Assembly: GCA_012728995.1 (NCBI GenBank)
Contig: JAAYEB010000061.1
Coordinates: 1 to 34,925 of the forward strand
Direction of reading: 5' to 3'
From: Fibrobacter sp.
GTDB lineage: Bacteria; Fibrobacterota; Chitinivibrionia; Chitinivibrionales; Chitinispirillaceae
Length of the DNA: 34,925 bases
This document shows positions 23,651-31,980 of this stretch, one piece after another. The notes beneath the pieces are model-generated. The model saw only the letters and a program-made list of their open reading frames with translations. It was not told where the DNA came from and made no database searches. A program made the position numbers and the translations under genes. Position 1 is the stretch's first letter. Each line of letters begins with the position of its first letter.

Positions 23651-24713
23651 GAGTATTGAAAAAATCGGACCTAATAAGTGGCGTATCAAGGTTTGTGTTA
23701 GAGTTCCGAATAAGGATAACCCTGTTAAAAAGCAGGAAACTTTTAAGGGCACTAAAACCGAAGCTGATATTCGCAAGTCCGAAATCATTAAAGAGATCAG
23801 AAGCAAAAAACAGGCTTCACGTTCTTTGAAACTAACAAATTTTGGAGCAGCACTTGATATCTATGCAGACAAAAAGAACAAAACGTCTGCCCCTGATATT
23901 AGCAGGATAAAAAAGCTTAAAAATGATTTGGGTGATATATCACTGGCGCAATTTGCAGACCGGTTTGAAATCTATTTGCAGGAACTTAAAATTACTCCTA
24001 CATATAGAGGCAATCTTCCAACTGGCGCAACTATAAACCGGATAATCGAAATTGTGAGAGCAGTTTTTAATCTTCTGGCTGCCTTGGATCTTATTGATAA
24101 AAACCCGATAACAAAAGCCCGATTCCCAAAAGCTATACAAAAACCGCGCGACCGTTTTCTTACAGAAGAGGAATGCTTAAGGCTTCTTAATGCCATAAGA
24201 AAACACAGGTCGTATTTACTGCCTTTTGTGGAATATAATCTTTCGGTTCCATGCAGGAAAGGTGAGTTAATAAACGCCCGAAGAGAGCAATACAATCAGG
24301 TTAGTAATACTATTTATATACCCGATTCGAAGGCTGGAATTCCTATTCATAAGCCCGTCCCGGATCACTTGAAGGAGTATTTTAGAAATATTCCTGCTAA
24401 TTGTCCTTATCTTTTTTATAGACAGGATTCTGAAGGGAACTTTTACCCATTAGGTGATTGTAGAAAAGCATGGAAATTTTGTCTGGAAAAAGCAGGTCTT
24501 AAGAATGTACGCATTCACGACCTGAGACACATAAGCGCAACAAAACTATATGAAGCTGGTAACCCTGAAAGAGTGATCATGGATATTGCTGGCTGGCAAA
24601 CTCCAATGCTTTCTACTTATCGACACAAAGACAGTTTTAAATCAGCTAAATCAATCCGCTTTAACGCTTCCCGAGAAACCGTAAAAAATAGCAATTTAGT
24701 TTCATCTAATTAA
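23649..24713 (+). CDS. int: Tyrosine-recombinase integrase
   Basis: 354 residues. N-terminal AP2-like arm-binding part (SIEKIGPNKWRIKVCVRVPN), a core-binding SAM-like domain (about 60-160), then the catalytic domain. The active-site residues are all present: Arg203 (PCRKGELINA), Lys228 (DSKAG), His290 and Arg293 (IHDLRH), Trp316 (GW) in the position of the second His, and Tyr324 (TYRHKD). It catalyses integration at the tRNA-fMet 3' end; the repeat 310 bases downstream is the attachment site. Translation probably depends on a hairpin at its start. CCGGTACAAA repeats just behind the gene are its probable arm sites. Confidence 0.95.
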   Translation: MSIEKIGPNKWRIKVCVRVPNKDNPVKKQETFKGTKTEADIRKSEIIKEIRSKKQASRSLKLTNFGAALDIYADKKNKTSAPDISRIKKLKNDLGDISLAQFADRFEIYLQELKITPTYRGNLPTGATINRIIEIVRAVFNLLAALDLIDKNPITKARFPKAIQKPRDRFLTEEECLRLLNAIRKHRSYLLPFVEYNLSVPCRKGELINARREQYNQVSNTIYIPDSKAGIPIHKPVPDHLKEYFRNIPANCPYLFYRQDSEGNFYPLGDCRKAWKFCLEKAGLKNVRIHDLRHISATKLYEAGNPERVIMDIAGWQTPMLSTYRHKDSFKSAKSIRFNASRETVKNSNLVSSN

Positions 24714-24743
24714 ACCCACCTTTTAACGCTTTCTTTTAAAAAA

Positions 24744-24854
24744 CCGGTACAAAAACCGGTACAAAAACCGGTACAAAAACCGGTACAAAACCGGTACAAA
24801 ACCGGTACAAAATATTAACTTAAAGGCTTAAACCGGTACAAAGTCGGTACAAAT
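24744..24854 (+). repeat. Array of CCGGTACAAA repeats near the right end (candidate arm sites)
   Basis: CCGGTAC followed by A-runs begins at 24744, 24756, 24768, 24780, 24791, 24802 and 24833, plus the variant TCGGTAC at 24844. Spacing is 12, 12, 12, 11, 11, 31 and 11 bases. All copies share one orientation, the same as the two copies near attL. It starts 31 bases after the integrase stop. Probably integrase or excisionase arm sites. Confidence 0.75.
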
Positions 24855-24982
24855 TCGGGGTAAAATGTAGTAATATAAGGTAGTCATAAATTAATTACAT
24901 GTAAACAATTGTACATGCATTATCAATGGGGTTTGATTGCGGGAAACGCTGTTTAAAGCGATTTTAAGGCAATTTTCAATAA

Positions 24983-25018
24983 AAAAAAGGAGTCTTGAAA
25001 ACTCAAAACTCCTTTTTA
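24983..25018. terminator. Bidirectional terminator between integrase and tRNA
   Basis: AAAAAGGAGT (24984-24993) and ACTCCTTTTT (25008-25017) form a 10-bp stem with flanking A and T runs. It can stop rightward integrase transcripts. It also serves the leftward tRNA transcript, replacing the original terminator left behind at 8291-8325. Confidence 0.75.
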
Positions 25019-25021
25019 TAT

Positions 25022-25099
<78 letters not shown>

Positions 25100-25123
25100 A
25101 TCATTCTACTAAACTTTTAATAC

Positions 25124-25210
25124 TGGTGAATCGAACTTTTAAAGTCCGTTTGCTCGTTGTATATAGCCCAACGAGCTACTCCCGATTTCACATCGGGACT
25201 CCACCCCGCG
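25124..25210 (-). pseudogene. Scrambled second copy of tRNA-fMet
   Basis: Read on the minus strand, the first bases (CGCGGGGTGGAG) repeat the intact tRNA start, and the upstream flank gatcattct is repeated as well. The D-arm is replaced by a TCCCGAT/ATCGGGA hairpin, then GTAGCTCGTTGGGCT returns. The anticodon loop is replaced by TATATA, with CTCGTTG/CAACGAG forming a 7-bp hairpin. A T-loop-like TTCGATTC and ACCA follow, but acceptor and T-stem cannot pair. Non-functional, possibly a relic of an older insertion. The rest of 25100-25415 holds no gene. Confidence 0.6.
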
Positions 25211-25416
25211 ATCATTCTTATTTCAAATTATATCAGCATTTAATATCAATTCTTATGCCAATATTGTATTTCTCTTAGCGAGATTTTTAATATACCTTTT
25301 TGCGAATCTAACCACAAGGAAAAAGATTAATTAAAACATAAACATCATCTTATACCCCCATAGATGCGAAACGCGACAATGACTTAATCGTCTAAATTCA
25401 AAAATACAAATTATGC

Positions 25417-25438
25417 AAAGTGACTCTCGCGTCACTTT
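25417..25438. promoter_or_regulatory. Inverted-repeat operator upstream of the efflux operon
   Basis: AAAGTGAC and GTCACTTT, perfect 8-bp arms with a 6-base spacer, lie 4 bases before the -35 of the operon promoter. This is a typical place for the TetR regulator encoded at the end of the operon to bind. Confidence 0.6.
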
Positions 25439-25442
25439 AGAG

Positions 25443-25471
25443 TTGACTTGGTCGCTGTTTTTTCGTATTAT
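25443..25471 (+). promoter_or_regulatory. Promoter of the RND efflux operon
   Basis: TTGACT (25443-25448) and TATTAT (25466-25471) separated by exactly 17 bases; 45 bases to the first ATG. Confidence 0.8.
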
Positions 25472-25515
25472 TTAATTAACTGAATCGATAAACCTGCAGT
25501 TTGAGGGTAAAAACA

Positions 25516-26931
25516 ATGAAATCCAGTATCTTGTTTCTCCTGTTATTAATACCAATATCAATTTTTAGTGAGAAATTATCAAAAAATGATGTACTTACTT
25601 ATGCCTTTAAACACTCAGAAAATCTTCGCATTATTGAAAACGAAATGGCATCAGCACAAAGCCTGGAAAAAGAGTATCGCGGTAAGGGATTACCTACCAT
25701 TGAAGCTTCAGTTAATTACAAATACGCCTTCAATCAATATAATCCTTATTCATTTGATATTGGAGATGCAGGTAACCTCTCTGCAATGATAGATCAAGAC
25801 CAACCTGGTTTCATGAATGATGCCACAATTGCCGGTGCATTGGATCAGATACTCTCTTCCTTTTCTGATATCGAATTAACCCCACCTCCTAATGCAGTTG
25901 CCATGGAACTATCCTTAACTCAACCAATCTATGCTCAGGGTAAAATTTCCAGAGGTCGTAAAGCTGCCAAAATGTATCACGACAACCTCACTCTCAAGTA
26001 CGAAAACACAAAACTTACCCTGGCAAAAGAGATTACAAATGCTTACAACAGTGCCATACTGGCAGACCAGAACCATAAAGTTCAAAAACAGGCTGTTTCA
26101 TTGGCACAGGAAACCCATAAACTGACAAAAGCACGTCTTGAAAGCGGTAAAGGCAATGTTCTTGACACCCTGAATTCAAAATACTCACTGCAACAATCAA
26201 AATTCGAACTAAGGGAAGCAGAGAAAAATAGATATATGGCTTTTAAGAAGTTGTTTACCCTTGCATCGATGGACAAAGATCCCGATTCAATTGAATTAAC
26301 CGATTCACTTGCTGTAGTCGAGTTTACAATTTCCGAAGATGAAGCGATTGATTTGATGCTCAACAAAAATCTCAGTCTTAAACAGATCAATAATGGAATC
26401 CAGTTGCATCAAATGCAGATAGAAATAGCAAAATGTGACTTTTTGCCAACAGTTTATGCCGGAGCATCAGTATCAAAAATCTCCATGTTTGATTCTTACG
26501 ACAGAACCAGTTGGGGTGATGATCAGAAGATATTTATTGGTGCATCCATACCAATCTATTCCGGGGGACAGAAAGTCCAGAAAGTCAAACAGGTATCCTT
26601 TGAAGAACAAAGTTTACACGAAACAAAAAGGAAAACCATAAGTCAGCTAACCCTTGCACTCAATAACTATTTCGAAGAGCTCGCTGTTGCACGTGAAGAA
26701 TGTATTGAAGCACGCCACCTCATTTCATTAACCGAACAGGGTGTGGAAATCTCTTCACTCTCCTATGAAATCGGACAAATAACCCAGAACGAGTTGACTC
26801 AAAGCAAACAACACCTTAGTATGTCACAGCTTGCATATAACAATGCCGTATATAAATTAAACACTGCAATTGCAAATATAAAAATGCTGCTGGGAGATGA
26901 AACGTTACTTTCAACCAAAGTGGAGGATTAA
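25516..26931 (+). CDS. TolC-family outer-membrane efflux protein
   Basis: 471 residues from the ATG at 25516, which has GAGGG 9 bases upstream. Signal peptide MKSSILFLLLLIPISIFSEK. Two OEP repeats: long alpha-helical hairpins (EITNAYNSAILADQNHKVQK, QAVSLAQETHKLTKARLESG; later TLALNNYFEELAVAREECIE) alternating with beta segments (AVAMELSLTQPIYAQGKISR; IFIGASIPIYSGGQKVQKVK). The repeated pattern and LESGKGNVLDTLNSKYSLQQ are diagnostic of the family. It forms the outer-membrane channel of the tripartite pump encoded by the next two genes; the adaptor gene starts 3 bases after its stop. Confidence 0.93.
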   Translation: MKSSILFLLLLIPISIFSEKLSKNDVLTYAFKHSENLRIIENEMASAQSLEKEYRGKGLPTIEASVNYKYAFNQYNPYSFDIGDAGNLSAMIDQDQPGFMNDATIAGALDQILSSFSDIELTPPPNAVAMELSLTQPIYAQGKISRGRKAAKMYHDNLTLKYENTKLTLAKEITNAYNSAILADQNHKVQKQAVSLAQETHKLTKARLESGKGNVLDTLNSKYSLQQSKFELREAEKNRYMAFKKLFTLASMDKDPDSIELTDSLAVVEFTISEDEAIDLMLNKNLSLKQINNGIQLHQMQIEIAKCDFLPTVYAGASVSKISMFDSYDRTSWGDDQKIFIGASIPIYSGGQKVQKVKQVSFEEQSLHETKRKTISQLTLALNNYFEELAVAREECIEARHLISLTEQGVEISSLSYEIGQITQNELTQSKQHLSMSQLAYNNAVYKLNTAIANIKMLLGDETLLSTKVED

Positions 26932-26934
26932 TAA

Positions 26935-27972
26935 ATGAAAAATATTCTTTGTATATTTTTAGTTCCAGCAGTTCTTATGCTGGCAGAATGCAGCAATCGA
27001 ACAAAAGATCAAAATGCACCAAAAACGATTCAGCAGATGCACAATGAAAAAGGCATTCCAGTAACAACCAGTAAAATCGGAAATGGAATTATCAGAAGAA
27101 TTGAACGAAGCAATGGTACTCTTAGCGGAGTAGTCGAAGCTACACTTGCCAATGGAATGGGCGGTACTGTTAAAAGAATCAACGTTTCTCTTGGTGACAG
27201 GGTAAAAAAAGACGCGGTAGTTGCCGTTATGGAAATTGATGGTGGTTCACCGATTGATGTTGCCCAGAGTGCTTATGATTATGCCAAAAAAGCTTATGAA
27301 CGCGCAAACAAACTTCAGGAAAAAGGTGCTATATCAAAAGAACAGGTTGAAGGTGCACGGGTTCAGTATGAAGATGCAAAAAGAAAATTGGGCCAGGCAA
27401 CTGTCGGCGTTAATGTAAAAGCTCCTTTTGCTGGAACTGTTATTGAAATTTATGAAACTGTAGGCAGTAAAATCGGTGAGAAAACTCCTCTGATAAAAAT
27501 TGCAGATCTTTCAACTATTAAAATTGAGATGCAGGTAAATCAGCAGGCGATTGATTATTATAAAACAGGTCAGAAATCTTTTTTACTTTTAAATAATGAT
27601 ACATTATGGGGATCTATTGAGCGCATTGCTCTGGGTGCCAACCAACTGGCACACAGCTTCAAAGTAACTGCACTATTCCCCAATAACGATCAACGCCTGA
27701 GACCTGGATCATTTAAACAGGTATACACTATTGTTGAAGAAAAAACACAGACATTGTATGTACCAATCGAAGTTGTAAATTTCGATCCTGATAACACCCC
27801 CTACATTTACACTTTTGTTAAGGGTAAAGCTGCAAAAACAAACGTCACTCTCGGAATTACAACAAAACAGTTTTACGAGATTACACAAGGGTGTACATCT
27901 GATGATCAGATTATTGTGTCGGGCCTGACGATGCTTAATGATGGCGTCAAAGTCAATGTGATTAATAAGTAA
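26935..27972 (+). CDS. RND efflux periplasmic adaptor (membrane-fusion) protein
   Basis: 345 residues with a lipoprotein-like signal (MKNILCIFLVPAVLMLAECS, Cys near 20). Order: barrel-sandwich half (LANGMGGTVKRINVSLGDRV), helical hairpin (YAKKAYERANKLQEKGAISK, EQVEGARVQYEDAKRKLGQA), second lipoyl half (VNVKAPFAGTVIEIYETVGS), beta-barrel and membrane-proximal parts (LRPGSFKQVYTIVEE; YEITQGCTSDDQIIVSGLTM). This is the HlyD/AcrA adaptor architecture, linking the inner-membrane pump to TolC. GGAGG lies upstream of the ATG. Confidence 0.93.
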   Translation: MKNILCIFLVPAVLMLAECSNRTKDQNAPKTIQQMHNEKGIPVTTSKIGNGIIRRIERSNGTLSGVVEATLANGMGGTVKRINVSLGDRVKKDAVVAVMEIDGGSPIDVAQSAYDYAKKAYERANKLQEKGAISKEQVEGARVQYEDAKRKLGQATVGVNVKAPFAGTVIEIYETVGSKIGEKTPLIKIADLSTIKIEMQVNQQAIDYYKTGQKSFLLLNNDTLWGSIERIALGANQLAHSFKVTALFPNNDQRLRPGSFKQVYTIVEEKTQTLYVPIEVVNFDPDNTPYIYTFVKGKAAKTNVTLGITTKQFYEITQGCTSDDQIIVSGLTMLNDGVKVNVINK

Positions 27973-27983
27973 AGGAGCGTGGA

Positions 27984-30900
27984 ATGAATATAGCCGGAAT
28001 CAGTATTCGACGGCCACTAATGATAATCATGATCATTCTGGCATTGGCAATGTTTGGAGTGGTTGGTTTCTTACGGTTACCAGTAGATAAATTACCGGAT
28101 ATGGAACTGCCATTTATAACCGTTCAGACAATATACCCCGGAGCAGGTCCGGATCAGATAGAACAGAATGTAGTCAAACCTATTGAGGATCAGATCAGTA
28201 CAATTAGTGGAATAAAAAACATTAACTCATATTGTCTGGAATCGGTAGCTTTTATTATTCTTGAGTTCAATGCAGGGATTGATGCAGATTTTGCAGCCAT
28301 TGATGTCAAAGACAAGATTGATCAGATTCTCTATACGCTTCCGAATGATCTTGAGAAACCAATTATCAGTAAATTTAATCCGAATGATAAACCTGTAGTT
28401 ACTCTTTCGGTAACAGGACCTGTCAGTCCGGAAGAATTACGCCATTATGCTGACAATGAATTGAAAGATCATTTTGCACAGATAAATGGAGTAGCAAAGG
28501 TTGAGATTATCGGGGGGCGTGAGAGAGAGATAATTATAGACCTGGATGCCGAAAAACTTTCTGCTCATAACCTTACAATTTTTCAGGTTGCAGCTCTTCT
28601 CAATGCACAAAATTCAACCATACCGGGTGGATTCATTACCGGAAAATTAAGAGAATATTCAATTAAAGTAGAAGGTGAATTTGCATCACTCGATCAGATC
28701 AGGGAAATGCGGATTCCTGTATATAAACAGTACGGCCCGATTAACGAGAATTACACTGTTCATCTTAAGGACATCGCAACAGTAAAAGATGGATTTAAGG
28801 AAGTACGTGAATCCGCTCGTTTTCAGGGCAATGATGCAGTTCTTCTTTCTATTACAAAAAGCTCCGATGCAAACGTTGTTAATACTGCAGATTTAGTCCT
28901 GAAAAAAATTGAAGAAATCACTCCATTACTTCCTTCAGGTTATTCTGTTGATATCGTTGAAAACTCCTCCACCTTTATTAAAAATACTGTTTATGATACT
29001 TATGGTAACATTATAACTGGTGTTATCCTTACTGCACTCATTCTTTTATTATTTCTCTTTGACTTACGCCTTGCAATAATTGTTGCCATTACAATGCCGG
29101 TTTCTTTGATACTTGCCATTATAGGAATGAGTATTGCAGGTCTTACCCTCAATATTATTACACTGATGTCGTTAACGATATCCATTGGAATACTTGTCAC
29201 CAATTCTATCGTAGTGATTGAAAATATCGTTCGACACCGTGATTCCGGCCAATCAGTACGCAAAGCTTCACAAGAGGGTACAAATGAGATTTTCATGGCA
29301 GTACTGGCTTCAACCCTGACAAATCTTGCAGTTTTCATTCCTATTGCAACAACAACCGGAGTTATCGGCAGTGCGTTTAAATCTCTGGGACTCACGATTG
29401 TGTTCGCAACTGTTGCATCCATCTTTCTGAGCTTCACTTTGACTCCACTTATGGCATCCAGAATGCTCAAACGGAAAGATGTAAATAAATCAAAAGATAA
29501 TCGCACAAATCCAATTGATCGGCTTCTTGCCCTGGTTGATCGTTTGTATGAAACCATTCTTGACAGAATACTCTCAGGCAAATTGGCACAATTTGCCATA
29601 GTTGGATCTGTGTTAATAATCTTTTTGGGCACCGTGATATTTATTACTCCAAAATTAGGTTCAGAATTCATTCCAGATATGGATGAAGGTATTATTGTTA
29701 TCTCAATTGAACTGCCATCCGGAACTCCAGTTGATGTTACTAAAAAGCAAGTACTTGCTGTTGAAAACCTGGTAAAGGAGCTTCCTGATCTCATAGCAGT
29801 ATCATCAACAATCGGTGGTTCAGGAACCAAAACCGGAGTTCAGTATGGCCAGATACAACTTCAGTTTACCCCGGAGAACCAGAGGAAAGAATCGGTTTAC
29901 GACAAAATGAATATTATCCGTCCGATGCTTTCGGAAATACCGGATGCCAAAATCAGTCTGGTTTCAATTGGAGGTTTTGGTGTTGATGAGGCAGATATGG
30001 TTATTGAAATTAAGGGCAGGGAAATGGAAAAACTTATTGCCATCTCAGATAAGGTTGCCGGGATTGTTTCCCGAACTCCGGATATGACAGACATTAACAG
30101 TTCATGGAAAGGAGACAAACCACAAGTAGTTATTATTCCCAATCGTGAACGGATGGAACACTATGGCCTTTCTCCAAACCTATCACAGGCAACTACTATC
30201 CAGATGCTCGGTGGTCTTGTCAGATATAATATAAGCGGCAACGATGAGGCGATCTATCGCGAAAATGGTGAAGACTATCCGATACGAATACAGTTGGACC
30301 AGCATGCTCGAAGCAATATTCGTGATATTCAAACCATGGAAGTACTCACCCCAAAAGGCCCTGTACCGCTTGAAGCAATTGCAGATGTCTGTTACAGCAG
30401 CGGCATATCATCGATAACCCGGAAAAATAAACAACGAATGATTGAGATCACTGCAAATAATACAAGAGGCAATATCGGGAAGAAAATGTCAGCAGTTAAA
30501 GAACAATTAGACGGGTTGCAGCTTGATCCAGGGTACAGTATTGATTTTGCCGGTATGAAGGACATGCAGGATGATGCTTTTAACCAGTTAGGTTTTGCAG
30601 CTATTCTCGCAATTGCTTTAACATTCATGCTCCTTGTGGCGCTTCTGGAATCTTTTTCAATGGCTTTTGTTATTATGCTTACCATTCCACTCGGACTTAT
30701 TGGCGTTATCTGGTTTCTTTTCCTTAGTAACAGTGCACTTTCAATGGTCTCACTGATGTCGATAGTTATGCTTATAGGAATTGTTGTAAACAATGCAATT
30801 TTACTTATAGATTATGCACGACATCAGAGACTCAGTAAAGGAATTGATGCCAAAGAAGCTATTGTCAAGGCTGGCGGCACAAAACTCAAGGCAATTATCA

Positions 30901-31112
30901 TGTCCAATACAGCAATTATTATTTCCATGATTCCAATGGCATTCGGTATTGGAAGCGGTGGTAATTTCAGGGCTCCATTTGCTATTACAGCCATAGGCGG
31001 AGTCACATGTGCAACATTATTTACTTTTTTCCTTATTCCGATCTTATATGTCTGGACTGCACCATCATTGGAACACCTTAAAAAAGAATATGATTCTGAA
31101 CACTCTGTTTAA
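27984..31112 (+). CDS. RND-family inner-membrane efflux pump (AcrB/MdtB-like)
   Basis: 1042 residues, the normal length for HAE1-type RND pumps. It begins with a membrane helix (RRPLMIIMIILALAMFGVVG), then the first periplasmic porter loop (TVQTIYPGAGPDQIEQNVVK). A block of helices starts at ITGVILTALILLLFLFDLRL and includes the conserved GILVTNSIVVIENIVRHRDS. The second periplasmic loop and a C-terminal helix block (MLIGIVVNNAILLIDYARHQ) follow. It uses the proton gradient to expel drugs, detergents or metabolites; the substrate cannot be read from sequence. The TetR regulator begins 15 bases after its stop. Confidence 0.95.
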   Translation: MNIAGISIRRPLMIIMIILALAMFGVVGFLRLPVDKLPDMELPFITVQTIYPGAGPDQIEQNVVKPIEDQISTISGIKNINSYCLESVAFIILEFNAGIDADFAAIDVKDKIDQILYTLPNDLEKPIISKFNPNDKPVVTLSVTGPVSPEELRHYADNELKDHFAQINGVAKVEIIGGREREIIIDLDAEKLSAHNLTIFQVAALLNAQNSTIPGGFITGKLREYSIKVEGEFASLDQIREMRIPVYKQYGPINENYTVHLKDIATVKDGFKEVRESARFQGNDAVLLSITKSSDANVVNTADLVLKKIEEITPLLPSGYSVDIVENSSTFIKNTVYDTYGNIITGVILTALILLLFLFDLRLAIIVAITMPVSLILAIIGMSIAGLTLNIITLMSLTISIGILVTNSIVVIENIVRHRDSGQSVRKASQEGTNEIFMAVLASTLTNLAVFIPIATTTGVIGSAFKSLGLTIVFATVASIFLSFTLTPLMASRMLKRKDVNKSKDNRTNPIDRLLALVDRLYETILDRILSGKLAQFAIVGSVLIIFLGTVIFITPKLGSEFIPDMDEGIIVISIELPSGTPVDVTKKQVLAVENLVKELPDLIAVSSTIGGSGTKTGVQYGQIQLQFTPENQRKESVYDKMNIIRPMLSEIPDAKISLVSIGGFGVDEADMVIEIKGREMEKLIAISDKVAGIVSRTPDMTDINSSWKGDKPQVVIIPNRERMEHYGLSPNLSQATTIQMLGGLVRYNISGNDEAIYRENGEDYPIRIQLDQHARSNIRDIQTMEVLTPKGPVPLEAIADVCYSSGISSITRKNKQRMIEITANNTRGNIGKKMSAVKEQLDGLQLDPGYSIDFAGMKDMQDDAFNQLGFAAILAIALTFMLLVALLESFSMAFVIMLTIPLGLIGVIWFLFLSNSALSMVSLMSIVMLIGIVVNNAILLIDYARHQRLSKGIDAKEAIVKAGGTKLKAIIMSNTAIIISMIPMAFGIGSGGNFRAPFAITAIGGVTCATLFTFFLIPILYVWTAPSLEHLKKEYDSEHSV

Positions 31113-31126
31113 AAGGACCAAAGACC

Positions 31127-31789
31127 ATGGAAACAATAGATACCAAAGAATTAAGAAAAGAGAAAATACGTGCTGCCAAAACAGAACTTATACTCGATGC
31201 AGCATTACAGATACTGTCTCAAAAGGGATATCATGAAACACGCCTTGAGGATATCGCAGAAAAAGCCGGATTTTCAAAATCTGCCCTTTACCGATACTAC
31301 AAGGATAAAGATGAAATATTTTTTAATATTGCAGTACGGGAAAGAAACAAGATAATCGATAAACTTACAACCGGCCCATACAGATTGAATGAAAACAAAC
31401 ATATAAGCGATAATCTTCACTCTCTTCTGAATGTAATATTTGAAACATTTGGGAAAAACTTCCCTTTCATTCTTACATTAAACTCATTTCAGGTTATTGC
31501 TCTGGTAAATGCACTCAGACAACAGGCTACATTGATGAAAATTGAAAAAGAATTCCTTACAAGCGAAAGTAAATTCGCTGAGATAATAATTCGGTTATTT
31601 AATAATGCCAGGAACAAAGGAGAGATATCCACTCCCCTGGATTCAGAAGTTCTTTTTGAATTTTTTCAGGGACTCCTGTTTTCTAAAGTAAGGGTATGGC
31701 ACGAGAAGAAAAAAGTGGGTAATATCAAAAAGGAAGTTGATGAAATACTTGTTTTTCTGGCTGATGGTTTAAAATATGGAAAACAATAA
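31127..31789 (+). CDS. TetR-family repressor of the efflux operon
   Basis: 220 residues. N-terminal HTH (ILDAALQILSQKGYHETRLE, DIAEKAGFSKSALYRYYKDK, DEIFFNIAV) is diagnostic. The C-terminal helical domain would bind an inducer, often a pump substrate. As last gene of the pump operon it most likely represses its own promoter through the inverted repeat at 25417-25438. AAGGAC lies before the ATG. Confidence 0.92.
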   Translation: METIDTKELRKEKIRAAKTELILDAALQILSQKGYHETRLEDIAEKAGFSKSALYRYYKDKDEIFFNIAVRERNKIIDKLTTGPYRLNENKHISDNLHSLLNVIFETFGKNFPFILTLNSFQVIALVNALRQQATLMKIEKEFLTSESKFAEIIIRLFNNARNKGEISTPLDSEVLFEFFQGLLFSKVRVWHEKKKVGNIKKEVDEILVFLADGLKYGKQ

Positions 31790-31857
31790 TTTAACCCCTG
31801 AAAAATAATAAATCAAATAAAATAAGCCTTAATTCCATTTTCATTCTGCAGTAATAT

Positions 31858-31890
31858 AAAAAAAAGCAACAATCCTTTAGCCGTTGCCTT
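31858..31890 (-). terminator. Rho-independent terminator of the DUF362 gene
   Basis: On the minus strand GCAAC and GTTGC arms (31883-31887 with 31866-31870) are followed by a run of eight T. It lies about 90 bases after the stop of the leftward gene, in the convergent gap with the TetR gene. Confidence 0.65.
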
Positions 31891-31980
31891 AACAAATCCC
31901 GTTTATGCGTATTTTGCCAAATCCACTTTTTTTAATATGGTTTATAGGTGTAAACGTAAAATTTACAACTTATAACATGC

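Noticed and set aside
24744-24854. The CCGGTACAAA array as a CRISPR
   Set aside because: Units are 11-12 bases long with no variable spacers, and no cas genes are present.
29000-29830. Minus-strand 276-codon open frame inside the RND pump
   Set aside because: Antisense shadow of the pump gene, without start signals or plausible protein features.
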